The notes under the pieces are model-generated. The model was not told the DNA's origin, searched no databases, and was given only the letters and a program-made list of their open reading frames with translations. Of a stretch of 10,000 nucleotides of DNA, positions 1 through 7,618 are shown piece by piece. Every line of letters starts with the position of its first letter. The stretch's first letter is position 1. This DNA is from Paenibacillus riograndensis SBR5 (GTDB lineage Bacteria > Bacillota > Bacilli > Paenibacillales > Paenibacillaceae). The position numbers and the translations under genes are program-made. The stretch is from assembly GCF_000981585.1 (NCBI RefSeq), contig NZ_LN831776.1, forward strand, positions 1 to 10,000. The letters run 5' to 3'.

Positions 1-1347
1 GTGGACAGCCATACTTCCGAATTATGGCAGCAAATTTTATCGATTATTCAAACCAAATTAAGCAAGCCGAGCTTTGATACCTGGTTTAAAGCAACGAAGG
101 CGCTTACCTTCAGCCCCCAGGCCCTGATTATCTCGGCGCCTACAACCTTTGCTGTAGAATGGCTGGAAAGTCGTTATACCAAATTGGTAGGAGCTACGGT
201 TTATGAAGTGACCGGAGAGCAAGTTGAGGTCAAGTTTGTGATTGAGGAGAATAAGCCGGCCGAGCCGGTCGTGCAGCAAACGGCCCCTTCCCCAGCGGTA
301 TCGCGTGAAGAAGCGCAGACCCATTTGCTCAATCCCAAGTACACTTTCGATACGTTCGTCATCGGTTCCGGCAACCGTTTTGCGCATGCAGCCTCACTGG
401 CTGTGGCAGAAGCGCCGGCAAAGGCTTATAACCCTCTGTTTTTATACGGTGGCGTAGGATTAGGCAAAACTCATTTGATGCACGCGATCGGACATTATGT
501 GCTGGAGCACAACCCTAATAATAAGGTCATTTACATCTCGTCCGAGAAGTTTACGAATGAGTTCATCAACTCCATCCGTGACAACCGCGGTGAAAGCTTC
601 CGCAACAAGTACCGCAATGTTGACATATTGCTCATTGACGACATTCAATTCCTCGCCGGCAAGGAGTCAACACAGGAGGAATTTTTCCATACGTTCAACG
701 CTTTGCATGAAGAGCGCAAGCAAATTATTATCTCGAGCGACCGTCCCCCAAAGGAAATTCCCACATTGGAAGAACGGCTGCGCTCCCGGTTTGAATGGGG
801 ACTCATCACCGATATTCAACCGCCGGATCTGGAGACACGAATTGCCATTCTGCGCAAAAAAGCCAAAGCGGAGAACCTCGACATTCCGAATGAAGCAATG
901 ATGTACATTGCCAATCAGATCGATACGAACATCCGTGAGCTGGAAGGTGCTCTAATCCGGGTAGTTGCCTACTCTTCCCTGACCAACCAGGATGTAACGA
1001 CCCATCTGGCCGCCGAGGCACTTAAGGACATTATTCCTTCCAGCCGGCCGAAGATGATTACCATAGGTGATATTCAGCAAAAAGTCGGAGAATATTACAA
1101 TTTGCGCATGGAAGACTTCAAGGCGCGCAAACGCACCAAGGCTGTAGCTTTTCCCCGGCAAATCGCCATGTATCTCTCCCGCGAGTTAACGGATTATTCG
1201 CTGCCGAAGATTGGAGAGGCGTTCGGAGGACGGGACCATACAACCGTTATCCATGCCCATGAGAAGATTACACAGTCATTAAAGGTAGACCAGGAGTTGT
1301 ACAAAGTGGTAAATAATCTTGCGGAGAAAATTAAAAATCCTTCCTAA
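1..1347 (+). CDS. dnaA: Chromosomal replication initiator protein DnaA
   Basis: DnaA is the AAA+ ATPase that binds DnaA boxes, melts the origin and loads the helicase; it also acts as a transcription factor. The 448-residue protein is full length. Domain I spans about 1-80 and a Pro/Glu-rich linker about 82-108. The AAA+ domain runs from about 110 to 330, with Walker [10 protein letters not shown] (150-158), Walker [10 protein letters not shown] (210-218), sensor [10 protein letters not shown] (242-250) and sensor [11 protein letters not shown] (310-318). The DNA-binding domain IV, about 350-448, carries the family signature [11 protein letters not shown] (409-419). The start is a GTG on the first base of the window. 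It fits because the N-terminus aligns in length with Bacillus DnaA from memory, but the ribosome binding site and promoter are outside. The consensus DnaA box downstream suggests autoregulation in the dnaA-dnaN region. Confidence 0.98.
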   Translation: MDSHTSELWQQILSIIQTKLSKPSFDTWFKATKALTFSPQALIISAPTTFAVEWLESRYTKLVGATVYEVTGEQVEVKFVIEENKPAEPVVQQTAPSPAVSREEAQTHLLNPKYTFDTFVIGSGNRFAHAASLAVAEAPAKAYNPLFLYGGVGLGKTHLMHAIGHYVLEHNPNNKVIYISSEKFTNEFINSIRDNRGESFRNKYRNVDILLIDDIQFLAGKESTQEEFFHTFNALHEERKQIIISSDRPPKEIPTLEERLRSRFEWGLITDIQPPDLETRIAILRKKAKAENLDIPNEAMMYIANQIDTNIRELEGALIRVVAYSSLTNQDVTTHLAAEALKDIIPSSRPKMITIGDIQQKVGEYYNLRMEDFKARKRTKAVAFPRQIAMYLSRELTDYSLPKIGEAFGGRDHTTVIHAHEKITQSLKVDQELYKVVNNLAEKIKNPS

Positions 1348-1361
1348 GAGGAACAAAGAGC

Positions 1362-1390
1362 CTATACACAATCTATACACATGTGGGTAG
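1362..1390. promoter_or_regulatory. Three weak DnaA-box-like sites, two tandem and one inverted
   Basis: CTATACACA occurs twice, at 1362-1370 and 1373-1381, an 11-base period and so about one helical turn. Each differs from TTATCCACA at two positions. The second copy abuts TGTGGGTAG (1382-1390), an opposite-strand box-like site also with two mismatches. Tandem low-affinity boxes beside a strong one would suit cooperative DnaA-ATP loading, but binding is inferred. Confidence 0.55.
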
Positions 1391-1415
1391 GCTTAATTTT
1401 ATGCTGTTTTCCGGG

Positions 1416-1424
1416 TTATCCACA
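1416..1424 (+). promoter_or_regulatory. Consensus DnaA box (TTATCCACA)
   Basis: This is a perfect 9/9 match to the bacterial DnaA box on the plus strand, and the only perfect one in the dnaA-dnaN gap. It lies 12 bases upstream of the first trio-like triplet, across a GC-rich spacer. That is the position from which DnaA is thought to be guided onto single-stranded trios. Confidence 0.92.
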
Positions 1425-1436
1425 TAAACCGGGCCC

Positions 1437-1480
1437 CTACTACTAATACTATTAAATAACTATAATAATTCATCATCTAA
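1437..1480 (+). other. DnaA-trio-like repeat and AT-rich unwinding element
   Basis: Reading triplets from 1437, the plus strand is CTA CTA CTA ATA CTA TTA (1437-1454). On the complement this is 3'-GAT-5'-type trios, with one imperfect unit. In B. subtilis such trios beside a GC-rich spacer and a DnaA box are the elements DnaA uses to hold one unwound strand. The following bases, to about 1480, are almost all A/T and would melt easily. The function is assigned by analogy. Confidence 0.82.
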
Positions 1481-1544
1481 GAGCCGCGTTTCGAAGTGAA
1501 CAAACCAACACCGGTTTCCCAATTTTTCAGCTAGGAGTGAAATC

Positions 1545-2687
1545 ATGAAAATAAGCATTCTTAAAAATGAGCTCAACGAATCGATAGGTCACGTATCCAA
1601 GGCAATCTCCAGCAGAACTACCATCCCGATTCTGACTGGTATTAAGTTCGAAGTCAGCCATCAGGGAGTTACCCTGACTGCCAGTGACACGGATATCTCC
1701 ATCCAATCCTTTATTCCAGCAGAAGATGACAGCCAGACGATCGTAAAAGTCGAGCAGCCCGGAAGTGTTGTGCTTCCAGCCAAGTTTTTCGTGGAGATCA
1801 TCAAAAAGCTTCCCTCCAAAGAAATTCACATGGAAGTCAAGGAAGGCTTCCAAACCTATATCTCTTCCGGTTCTACTGAGATTCAAATCGTCGGCCTAGA
1901 TCCCGAGGAATTCCCTGTACTGCCCAGCATCGAAGAGAATGATACGGTCTCTTTGCCGGGCGATCTGCTGAAAAATATGATCAAACAAACCGCCTTCTCT
2001 ATCTCTACCCAGGAGACGACCCCTATCCTGACAGGGATTCTGTGGAATCTTAGCGATAATGAATTCAAATTTACGGCCACTGACCGCCACCGTCTGGCCA
2101 CAAGAGCTGCGCATCTGGAAGGCACGGAAAGTGTCCAATTTGCCAATGTGGTCATTGCGGGCAAAACACTGAACGAATTGAGTAAAATCATTCCCGACCA
2201 GAATATGCTGGTGGATATTGTCGTCGCCGATAACCAGGTGCTGTTCAAAATCGACAAGGTTCTGTTCTATACACGGATCCTGGACGGGATTTATCCGGAT
2301 ACTTCTAGGATTATTCCGACTGCCTACAAAACAGAACTAACTTTGGATACAAAAAAACTCAGCGAATCGATTGACCGTGCTTATTTGCTGTCGCGCGAAG
2401 AAAAAACGAATATCGTACGCATGCAGACGCTGGAAAACGGCGATGTTGAGATTTCATCCAGCTCCTCAGAACTTGGGAAGGTCCGGGAAGAGCTGGAGGT
2501 TATTGATTTTAAAGGCGAGCCGCTGAAAATCTCCTTCAACTCGAAGTATATGCTGGATGTGCTCAAGGTTGTAGAAAGTGAACAGCTCGTCATTGCTTTC
2601 ACCGGAATGATGAGCCCGATCATTCTGAAGCCGCTGGATGAAAGCCGCAGCCTGTACGTTATTCTCCCATACCGGACAACCAATTAA
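1545..2687 (+). CDS. dnaN: DNA polymerase III subunit beta (sliding clamp)
   Basis: DnaN is the ring-shaped clamp that tethers DNA polymerase to the template and serves as a docking platform for repair and regulatory proteins. The 380 residues match the usual family length (about 365-380) and three similar domains of roughly 120 residues. It begins MKISILKNELNES, has TIPILTGI (26-33) in domain 1 and a related TPILTGI in domain 2, and ends with the conserved SPIILKP and ILPYRT region that contributes to the ligand-binding cleft. The ATG at 1545 has AGGAG (1533-1537) seven bases upstream. The gene directly follows the origin unwinding region, as in most Bacillota. I see no convincing promoter of its own, so it is probably transcribed from dnaA's promoter through the origin segment. 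Confidence 0.98.
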   Translation: MKISILKNELNESIGHVSKAISSRTTIPILTGIKFEVSHQGVTLTASDTDISIQSFIPAEDDSQTIVKVEQPGSVVLPAKFFVEIIKKLPSKEIHMEVKEGFQTYISSGSTEIQIVGLDPEEFPVLPSIEENDTVSLPGDLLKNMIKQTAFSISTQETTPILTGILWNLSDNEFKFTATDRHRLATRAAHLEGTESVQFANVVIAGKTLNELSKIIPDQNMLVDIVVADNQVLFKIDKVLFYTRILDGIYPDTSRIIPTAYKTELTLDTKKLSESIDRAYLLSREEKTNIVRMQTLENGDVEISSSSSELGKVREELEVIDFKGEPLKISFNSKYMLDVLKVVESEQLVIAFTGMMSPIILKPLDESRSLYVILPYRTTN

Positions 2688-2696
2688 TGCCGCTGT

Positions 2697-2714
2697 CCAT
2701 CCACATGTGGATAA
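2697..2714. promoter_or_regulatory. Back-to-back DnaA boxes downstream of dnaN
   Basis: TGTGGATAA at 2706-2714 is a perfect DnaA box on the minus strand. It abuts CCATCCACA (2697-2705), a plus-strand site with two mismatches, giving an inverted pair with no gap. The unit lies between the dnaN stop and the yaaA ribosome binding site, so bound DnaA could affect transcription entering yaaA-recF. Confidence 0.75.
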
Positions 2715-2721
2715 GTGGCTG

Positions 2722-2727
2722 AAAGGA
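2722..2727 (+). promoter_or_regulatory. Ribosome binding site fixing the yaaA start
   Basis: AAAGGA lies eight bases before the ATG at 2736. An in-frame GTG at 2715 has no such site in front of it; the DnaA box lies there instead. The ATG at 2736 is therefore preferred, giving 75 residues and not 82. Confidence 0.7.
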
Positions 2728-2735
2728 CGAAATTC

Positions 2736-2963
2736 ATGAAAAAAATACTTATCCACAGTGAATATATTAAGCTCGACCAGTTTTTGAAGCTCTCCGATTG
2801 TGTATCCACAGGCGGGATGGCCAAAGCCTTGCTGCAGGAAGGATATGTGCAGGTCAACGGGGAAAAGGAAGATCGTCGTGGAAGAAAGCTGTACCCGGGT
2901 GATAAAGTAAAGGTTCAGGATAACGGCGTTTTCGAGGTTGAAGGCGGCGGAATAAAAGAATAA
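2736..2963 (+). CDS. yaaA: S4 domain RNA-binding protein YaaA
   Basis: This is a 75-residue protein made almost wholly of one S4 RNA-binding fold, close in length to Bacillus YaaA (about 71). The S4 pattern is clear: LDQFLKLSD (13-21), GGMAKALLQEGYVQVNGE (26-43) and RRGRKLYPGD (47-56), where the basic patch would contact RNA. The family is linked to ribosome-associated RNA binding, but the precise target is not visible from sequence. It sits 48 bases after dnaN and 21 bases before recF, its standard place in Bacillales. The first codons contain a perfect DnaA box (2749-2757) and a near-perfect one (2802-2810), so this coding sequence doubles as DnaA-binding DNA. Confidence 0.93.
   Translation: MKKILIHSEYIKLDQFLKLSDCVSTGGMAKALLQEGYVQVNGEKEDRRGRKLYPGDKVKVQDNGVFEVEGGGIKE
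2749..2757 (+). promoter_or_regulatory. Consensus DnaA box inside the yaaA start region
   Basis: A perfect TTATCCACA spans codons 5-8 of yaaA. It lies 43 bases (about four helical turns) downstream of the minus-strand box at 2706, so DnaA on both could sit on the same DNA face. Confidence 0.8.
2802..2810 (+). promoter_or_regulatory. Near-consensus DnaA box inside yaaA
   Basis: GTATCCACA has one mismatch to TTATCCACA and covers codons 23-25 of yaaA. It starts 53 bases (about five helical turns) after the box at 2749. Confidence 0.6.
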
Positions 2964-2984
2964 CACTCGGGGAGGCTCAGCTTC

Positions 2985-4103
2985 GTGTTTGTCAAAAATA
3001 TCGGTCTGCAGTATTACCGCAATTACGGGCTGCTGCGTCTGGAGAGCCTGGGCGATGTGAATCTGATCCTCGGTCAGAATGCCCAGGGCAAAACCAACCT
3101 TATGGAGGCTTTGTTCGTTCTGGCAATGACTAAGAGTCACCGCACCTCCAAGGATAAGGAGCTTATTTCCTTCGATGCCCCGGCAGGCTCTGCACAGATC
3201 GTGGCTGAGGTGGAGCGGAAATACGGTGATCTGAAGCTGGAGCTGACCTTATCCGCCCAGGGCAAAAAAGCCAAAATCAATGGACTGGAGCAGCGCAGGC
3301 TCAGCGAGTTCGTCGGTTCTTTAAATGTCGTCATGTTCGCTCCGGAGGATTTGGAGATTGTCAAAGGGACCCCTGGCATAAGACGCCGATTCCTTGATAT
3401 GGAGATTGGCCAGGTGCAGCCGAGCTATCTGTTTCATCTGCAGCAATATCAGAAAGTCCTGCTCCAAAGGGGCAATTTGCTAAAACAGCTATGGGGCAAA
3501 GAGGCTGCCGGCAAAGAGCTTTTGGAGATATGGGATGCCCAACTTGTAGAACATGGTGTTAAAATCGTCAAAAAAAGGAAAGAATTCATAAAGAAGCTGC
3601 AAATATGGGCAGAAAGCATTCATCGTGGCATTACAAACGGCGGAGAAGAGCTGAAACTATTGTATGTTCCTTCTTTTGGTGAGCGTGAAATGGAAGATGA
3701 AGCTGTCTTATTAGACAATTTTATGTTAAAGTTATCACAAACGAGAGATCAGGAAATCAGGCGCGGCATGACGCTGACGGGTCCCCATAGGGATGACCTG
3801 TCCTTTTTTATCAACGGAAGAGAAGCTCAGGTCTACGGCTCCCAGGGGCAGCAACGCACGGCAGCTTTATCGCTCAAGCTGGCGGAAATCGAGCTGATCC
3901 ATGAAGAGATCGGAGAATATCCTGTGCTGCTTCTTGATGATGTTTTGTCCGAACTTGATCCCTACCGTCAGACCCAGCTTATCGAAACCTTTCAAAGCAA
4001 GGTACAGACTTTTATTACCGCCACCGGGATTGAAAGTCTGAGTGCCGATAGATTAAAAGGCGCAAGCCTATATCATGTGCATGACGGCAAAGTGGAGATC
4101 TAA
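2985..4103 (+). CDS. recF: DNA replication and repair protein RecF
   Basis: RecF is an SMC/Rad50-like ATPase that, with RecO and RecR, helps load RecA on gapped DNA and protects stalled forks. The 372 residues are the normal length. Walker A GQNAQGKTN is at 30-38, the ABC signature GSQGQQRT at 285-292, and Walker B LLLDDVLSELD at 315-325. The lid region GIRRRFLDMEI (131-141) and TGPHRDD (265-271) are also typical. The short helical insert between the two ATPase halves (about 150-260) is what separates RecF from long SMC proteins. The start is GTG at 2985, with GGGGAGG (2969-2975) nine bases before it. It is 21 bases after yaaA and 16 before remB, so it is likely co-transcribed. Confidence 0.98.
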   Translation: MFVKNIGLQYYRNYGLLRLESLGDVNLILGQNAQGKTNLMEALFVLAMTKSHRTSKDKELISFDAPAGSAQIVAEVERKYGDLKLELTLSAQGKKAKINGLEQRRLSEFVGSLNVVMFAPEDLEIVKGTPGIRRRFLDMEIGQVQPSYLFHLQQYQKVLLQRGNLLKQLWGKEAAGKELLEIWDAQLVEHGVKIVKKRKEFIKKLQIWAESIHRGITNGGEELKLLYVPSFGEREMEDEAVLLDNFMLKLSQTRDQEIRRGMTLTGPHRDDLSFFINGREAQVYGSQGQQRTAALSLKLAEIELIHEEIGEYPVLLLDDVLSELDPYRQTQLIETFQSKVQTFITATGIESLSADRLKGASLYHVHDGKVEI

Positions 4104-4108
4104 AGAGC

Positions 4109-4113
4109 GGAGG
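4109..4113 (+). promoter_or_regulatory. Ribosome binding site fixing the remB start
   Basis: GGAGG lies six bases before the ATG at 4120. The frame is open upstream to an ATG at 4075, but that codon lies inside recF with no comparable site, and its extra 15 residues do not resemble the family N-terminus MYIHLGG. Confidence 0.8.
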
Positions 4114-4119
4114 AAGACC

Positions 4120-4368
4120 ATGTATATTCATTTGGGCGGGGAAAAGATTATTCGATCCTCAGAGTTAATCGCTATTTTTGATATCTCGATTGAGAAGTCC
4201 TCCAAGGTATCGAAGCAGTTCATTGTTCATTCCGAGCAGGACAAGAAACTGGAACGAATCGGTGAAGAGGAAGCGAAGTCCATTGTCGTAACCAAAAATA
4301 CTGTATATTATTCCCCTATCTCCTCCTCCACTCTCAAAAAAAGAGCCAAAATCTTGTTGGAAATATAA
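4120..4368 (+). CDS. remB: RemB, RemA/DUF370-family DNA-binding regulator
   Basis: This is an 82-residue protein of the RemA/DUF370 family, the recF-gyrB neighbour known as YaaB/RemB in Bacillus subtilis. There RemA and RemB promote expression of biofilm matrix genes, and RemA is a ring-forming DNA-binding protein. The N-terminus MYIHLGGEKII and the conserved block SIVVTKN (54-60), YYSPISSSTLKKRA (63-76) identify the family. It starts 16 bases after recF with a strong GGAGG site, and gyrB begins 46 bases later, so it is probably made from the dnaN-gyrB transcript. The matrix role is transferred from B. subtilis; its targets here are unknown. Confidence 0.9.
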   Translation: MYIHLGGEKIIRSSELIAIFDISIEKSSKVSKQFIVHSEQDKKLERIGEEEAKSIVVTKNTVYYSPISSSTLKKRAKILLEI

Positions 4369-4378
4369 CGTTGTGTGA

Positions 4379-6325
<1,947 letters not shown>

Positions 6326-6346
6326 TACATGGCAGTTTGTTGTAAT

Positions 6347-6397
6347 GAACCTCCGTTTTCTCTATTGTGATAAATAAGAGAGCGGAGGTTCTTTTTT
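6347..6397 (+). terminator. Rho-independent terminator after gyrB
   Basis: GAACCTCCG (6347-6355) pairs perfectly with CGGAGGTTC (6383-6391), followed by six T residues (6392-6397). Inside the arms CTCT (6360-6363) can pair with AGAG (6379-6382). The T-run is only on the plus-strand side, so this ends gyrB transcription and not the convergent gene. The T-run overlaps the stop codon of the opposing gene by two bases. Confidence 0.92.
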
Positions 6398-7283
6398 AAT
6401 GTCTTTTAACCCGTTTGTGCCGACGGACTGAGGTGGAGCGGGCTTTTTTTAATCTACCGTAAGCCCGGGCATAACTGCGGATCTTGCGGTAATTAGACTT
6501 ATTCTGAAAGCTGCTGAATACAATAATGGATGGAAGTGTGTTAACCTCCAGCAGCCAAAGATCATGATGCGAATCTATAGCTACATCAAGTCCAATCTCT
6601 TTAAGACCCGGATAGGCGGTTTCTAGCTGTGCAGCAATTTTAACGCCCATTAATTTCAATTTCTGAATGGTCGCATTCATTTCATCTGGAATCATATGCG
6701 TTTTTAGCAGATTGCGAACGGTATAAATGCTGCCCCCACTGTGGTAGTTAGTGACAACTTTTTGTGGAGCGGCCACTCTGCCCAGCATCCCCGTGGTTTC
6801 CCATGCTCCTGAAAGGTTTTTTTGCGTAAGTACCCGCAGATCGAAAGGCCGGTCCTGATGACAGAGCAGATCAATACCCTGCTGAATCAAATACGTACGT
6901 CCTTTAATCCGCAGCAGCAAAGCTGCATGCAGCTCCTGTGGTGAGGAGAAGGCCTCTGCATCTTTTGCATAGCGCAGAATATACATTACCTTTTGTTCAA
7001 CAACTGCTTCACTCTCCACGATCCCATGGGTTAAAGCGCGGTCACTGCTCCCCGGTTGACGGTCACTGGGGCTTAAATGAACCGTACGCTGTTCTGCCCT
7101 CATTACCCCGCTGCCAAAAGTCCCGCGATCTGGCTTAATATATACCGTTCCGTAAATCCCAAGCAGTTCTACTAACGCCTCCAGGCTGTATTTTCGTGTT
7201 TCGGGAATATATACAGCCAGCTGACGGTTTGGTAAAATGACTTTCGTCTTGGCCCATTTACTGGACACCCGCTGAATCTTCAT
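6396..7283 (-). CDS. YheC/YheD-family ATP-grasp protein
   Basis: This is a 295-residue protein of the YheC/YheD ATP-grasp family, whose Bacillus members are endospore coat-associated. Visible ATP-grasp elements are VYIKPDRGTFGSG (47-59, nucleotide-binding lysine and glycine-rich loop), YLIQQGIDLL (131-140), RPFDLRVLTQKN (145-156) and GRVAAPQKVVTNYHSGG (168-184). A C-terminal metal/ATP site GLDVAIDS..LWLLEVNTLPS (231-252) includes D233, E246 and N248. ATP-grasp enzymes usually ligate a carboxylate to an amine or thiol; the substrate here is unknown. It looks like the ATP-grasp core only, since longer family members carry an extra N-terminal region. The tail from 279 is very basic (KKARSTSVRRHKRVKRH). 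AAGGAGG (7290-7296 on the opposite strand) is six bases before the ATG. It is convergent with gyrB, divergent from gyrA and head-on to the fork. The spore role is inferred from the family. Confidence 0.85.
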   Translation of the reverse strand: MKIQRVSSKWAKTKVILPNRQLAVYIPETRKYSLEALVELLGIYGTVYIKPDRGTFGSGVMRAEQRTVHLSPSDRQPGSSDRALTHGIVESEAVVEQKVMYILRYAKDAEAFSSPQELHAALLLRIKGRTYLIQQGIDLLCHQDRPFDLRVLTQKNLSGAWETTGMLGRVAAPQKVVTNYHSGGSIYTVRNLLKTHMIPDEMNATIQKLKLMGVKIAAQLETAYPGLKEIGLDVAIDSHHDLWLLEVNTLPSIIVFSSFQNKSNYRKIRSYARAYGRLKKARSTSVRRHKRVKRH

Positions 7284-7352
7284 GACCTGCCTCCTTCAAA
7301 GTATTACGAGCAGTAACATCCAATTCATATTCATAGAGTCAGGCATTGGCAG

Positions 7353-7364
7353 CTGAAATTTCAG
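7353..7364. repeat. 12-base perfect palindrome at the gyrA promoter
   Basis: CTGAAATTTCAG is a perfect palindrome whose last two bases overlap the -35 element of the upstream gyrA promoter. An operator is possible. Palindromes of this length are expected a few times per 10 kb by chance, so only the position makes it notable. Confidence 0.4.
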
Positions 7365-7391
7365 GACAAGCAACCCAAACAATGTTATAAT
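7363..7391 (+). promoter_or_regulatory. Candidate gyrA promoter P1 (extended -10)
   Basis: The -10 is a perfect TATAAT (7386-7391) preceded by TGT, an extended TGn motif. The -35 AGGACA (7363-7368) matches TTGACA at four of six positions with a 17-base spacer. Transcription would start near 7398. This is the best sigma-A-type promoter in the window, though none was tested. Confidence 0.68.
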
Positions 7392-7394
7392 ATA

Positions 7395-7423
7395 AGGATA
7401 TGGGGCTATGTCTTTTGGGACAA
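7395..7423 (-). promoter_or_regulatory. Possible promoter of the ATP-grasp gene
   Basis: On the minus strand TTGTCC (7418-7423) and TATCCT (7395-7400) are separated by 17 bases, each matching four of six consensus positions. Transcription would start near 7388, overlapping gyrA P1 in the opposite direction. I saw no clear sporulation sigma-factor site (sigma-E, G or K pattern), but such motifs are loose. Confidence 0.25.
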
Positions 7424-7549
7424 AATAAGAGTTATAAGCCTTTCTTCTTGTCTTTACATTCTATGTGCTGAAGGCAATGGCGGAGCGGGCGTCTATCCGT
7501 ATCCCGCCAAAGAAAATCATTATAGAAGATAAAAGGCTATCATGTTTAA

Positions 7550-7578
7550 TTGTGCTGCTTTTGTGAAAGTAATATAAT
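7550..7578 (+). promoter_or_regulatory. Candidate gyrA promoter P2
   Basis: TTGTGC (7550-7555) and a perfect TATAAT (7573-7578) are 17 bases apart. The start would be near 7585, only about 35 bases before gyrA. The -35 matches only in its TTG. Confidence 0.5.
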
Positions 7579-7618
7579 TAAGGGTAGCGGTTTTTAACTG
7601 AAGGAGGTCCAGCAACTC

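Larger units (their letters stand above)
1348..1544. other. Replication origin segment between dnaA and dnaN (oriC unwinding region)
   Basis: This 197-base non-coding gap holds the parts expected of the unwinding half of a Bacillota origin, in order. First come weak DnaA-box-like sites (1362-1390), then one consensus box (1416-1424), a GC-rich spacer, DnaA-trio-like triplets from 1437 and an AT-rich stretch to about 1480 (34 of the 40 bases at 1441-1480 are A or T). In Bacillus subtilis the dnaA-dnaN gap is where unwinding starts, and the order box, GC spacer, trios is the same. The upstream half of a bipartite origin would lie before dnaA and is not in the window. Confidence 0.9.
7284..7618. 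other. Divergent intergenic region between the ATP-grasp gene and gyrA
   Basis: This 335-base stretch has no convincing gene. It holds the ribosome binding site of the minus-strand gene (7290-7296), a 12-base palindrome (7353-7364), two candidate plus-strand promoters (7363-7391 and 7550-7578), one weak minus-strand promoter (7395-7423), a GC-rich stretch with alternative small hairpins (7479-7508), and the gyrA site AAGGAGGT (7601-7608). From the first promoter gyrA would have a leader of about 220 bases. Confidence 0.8.

Noticed and set aside
1461..1466. TATAAT in the origin AT-rich stretch as a dnaN promoter
   Set aside because: No -35-like hexamer lies 16-18 bases upstream (TACTAC at 17), and such a match is expected by chance in 85 % AT DNA.
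2715..2735. Upstream GTG start for yaaA adding seven residues
   Set aside because: No ribosome binding site precedes it, and the ATG at 2736 has one and fits the family length.
2466..3140. 224-codon open frame on the minus strand across dnaN, yaaA and recF
   Set aside because: It is antisense to three recognised genes, has no family resemblance that I can see and is explained as a shadow frame.
7542..7577. Eleven-residue leader peptide (ATG 7542 to TAA 7577) upstream of gyrA
   Set aside because: Its start site is weak (AAAAGG, five bases before) and it overlaps the P2 promoter elements; nothing supports translation.
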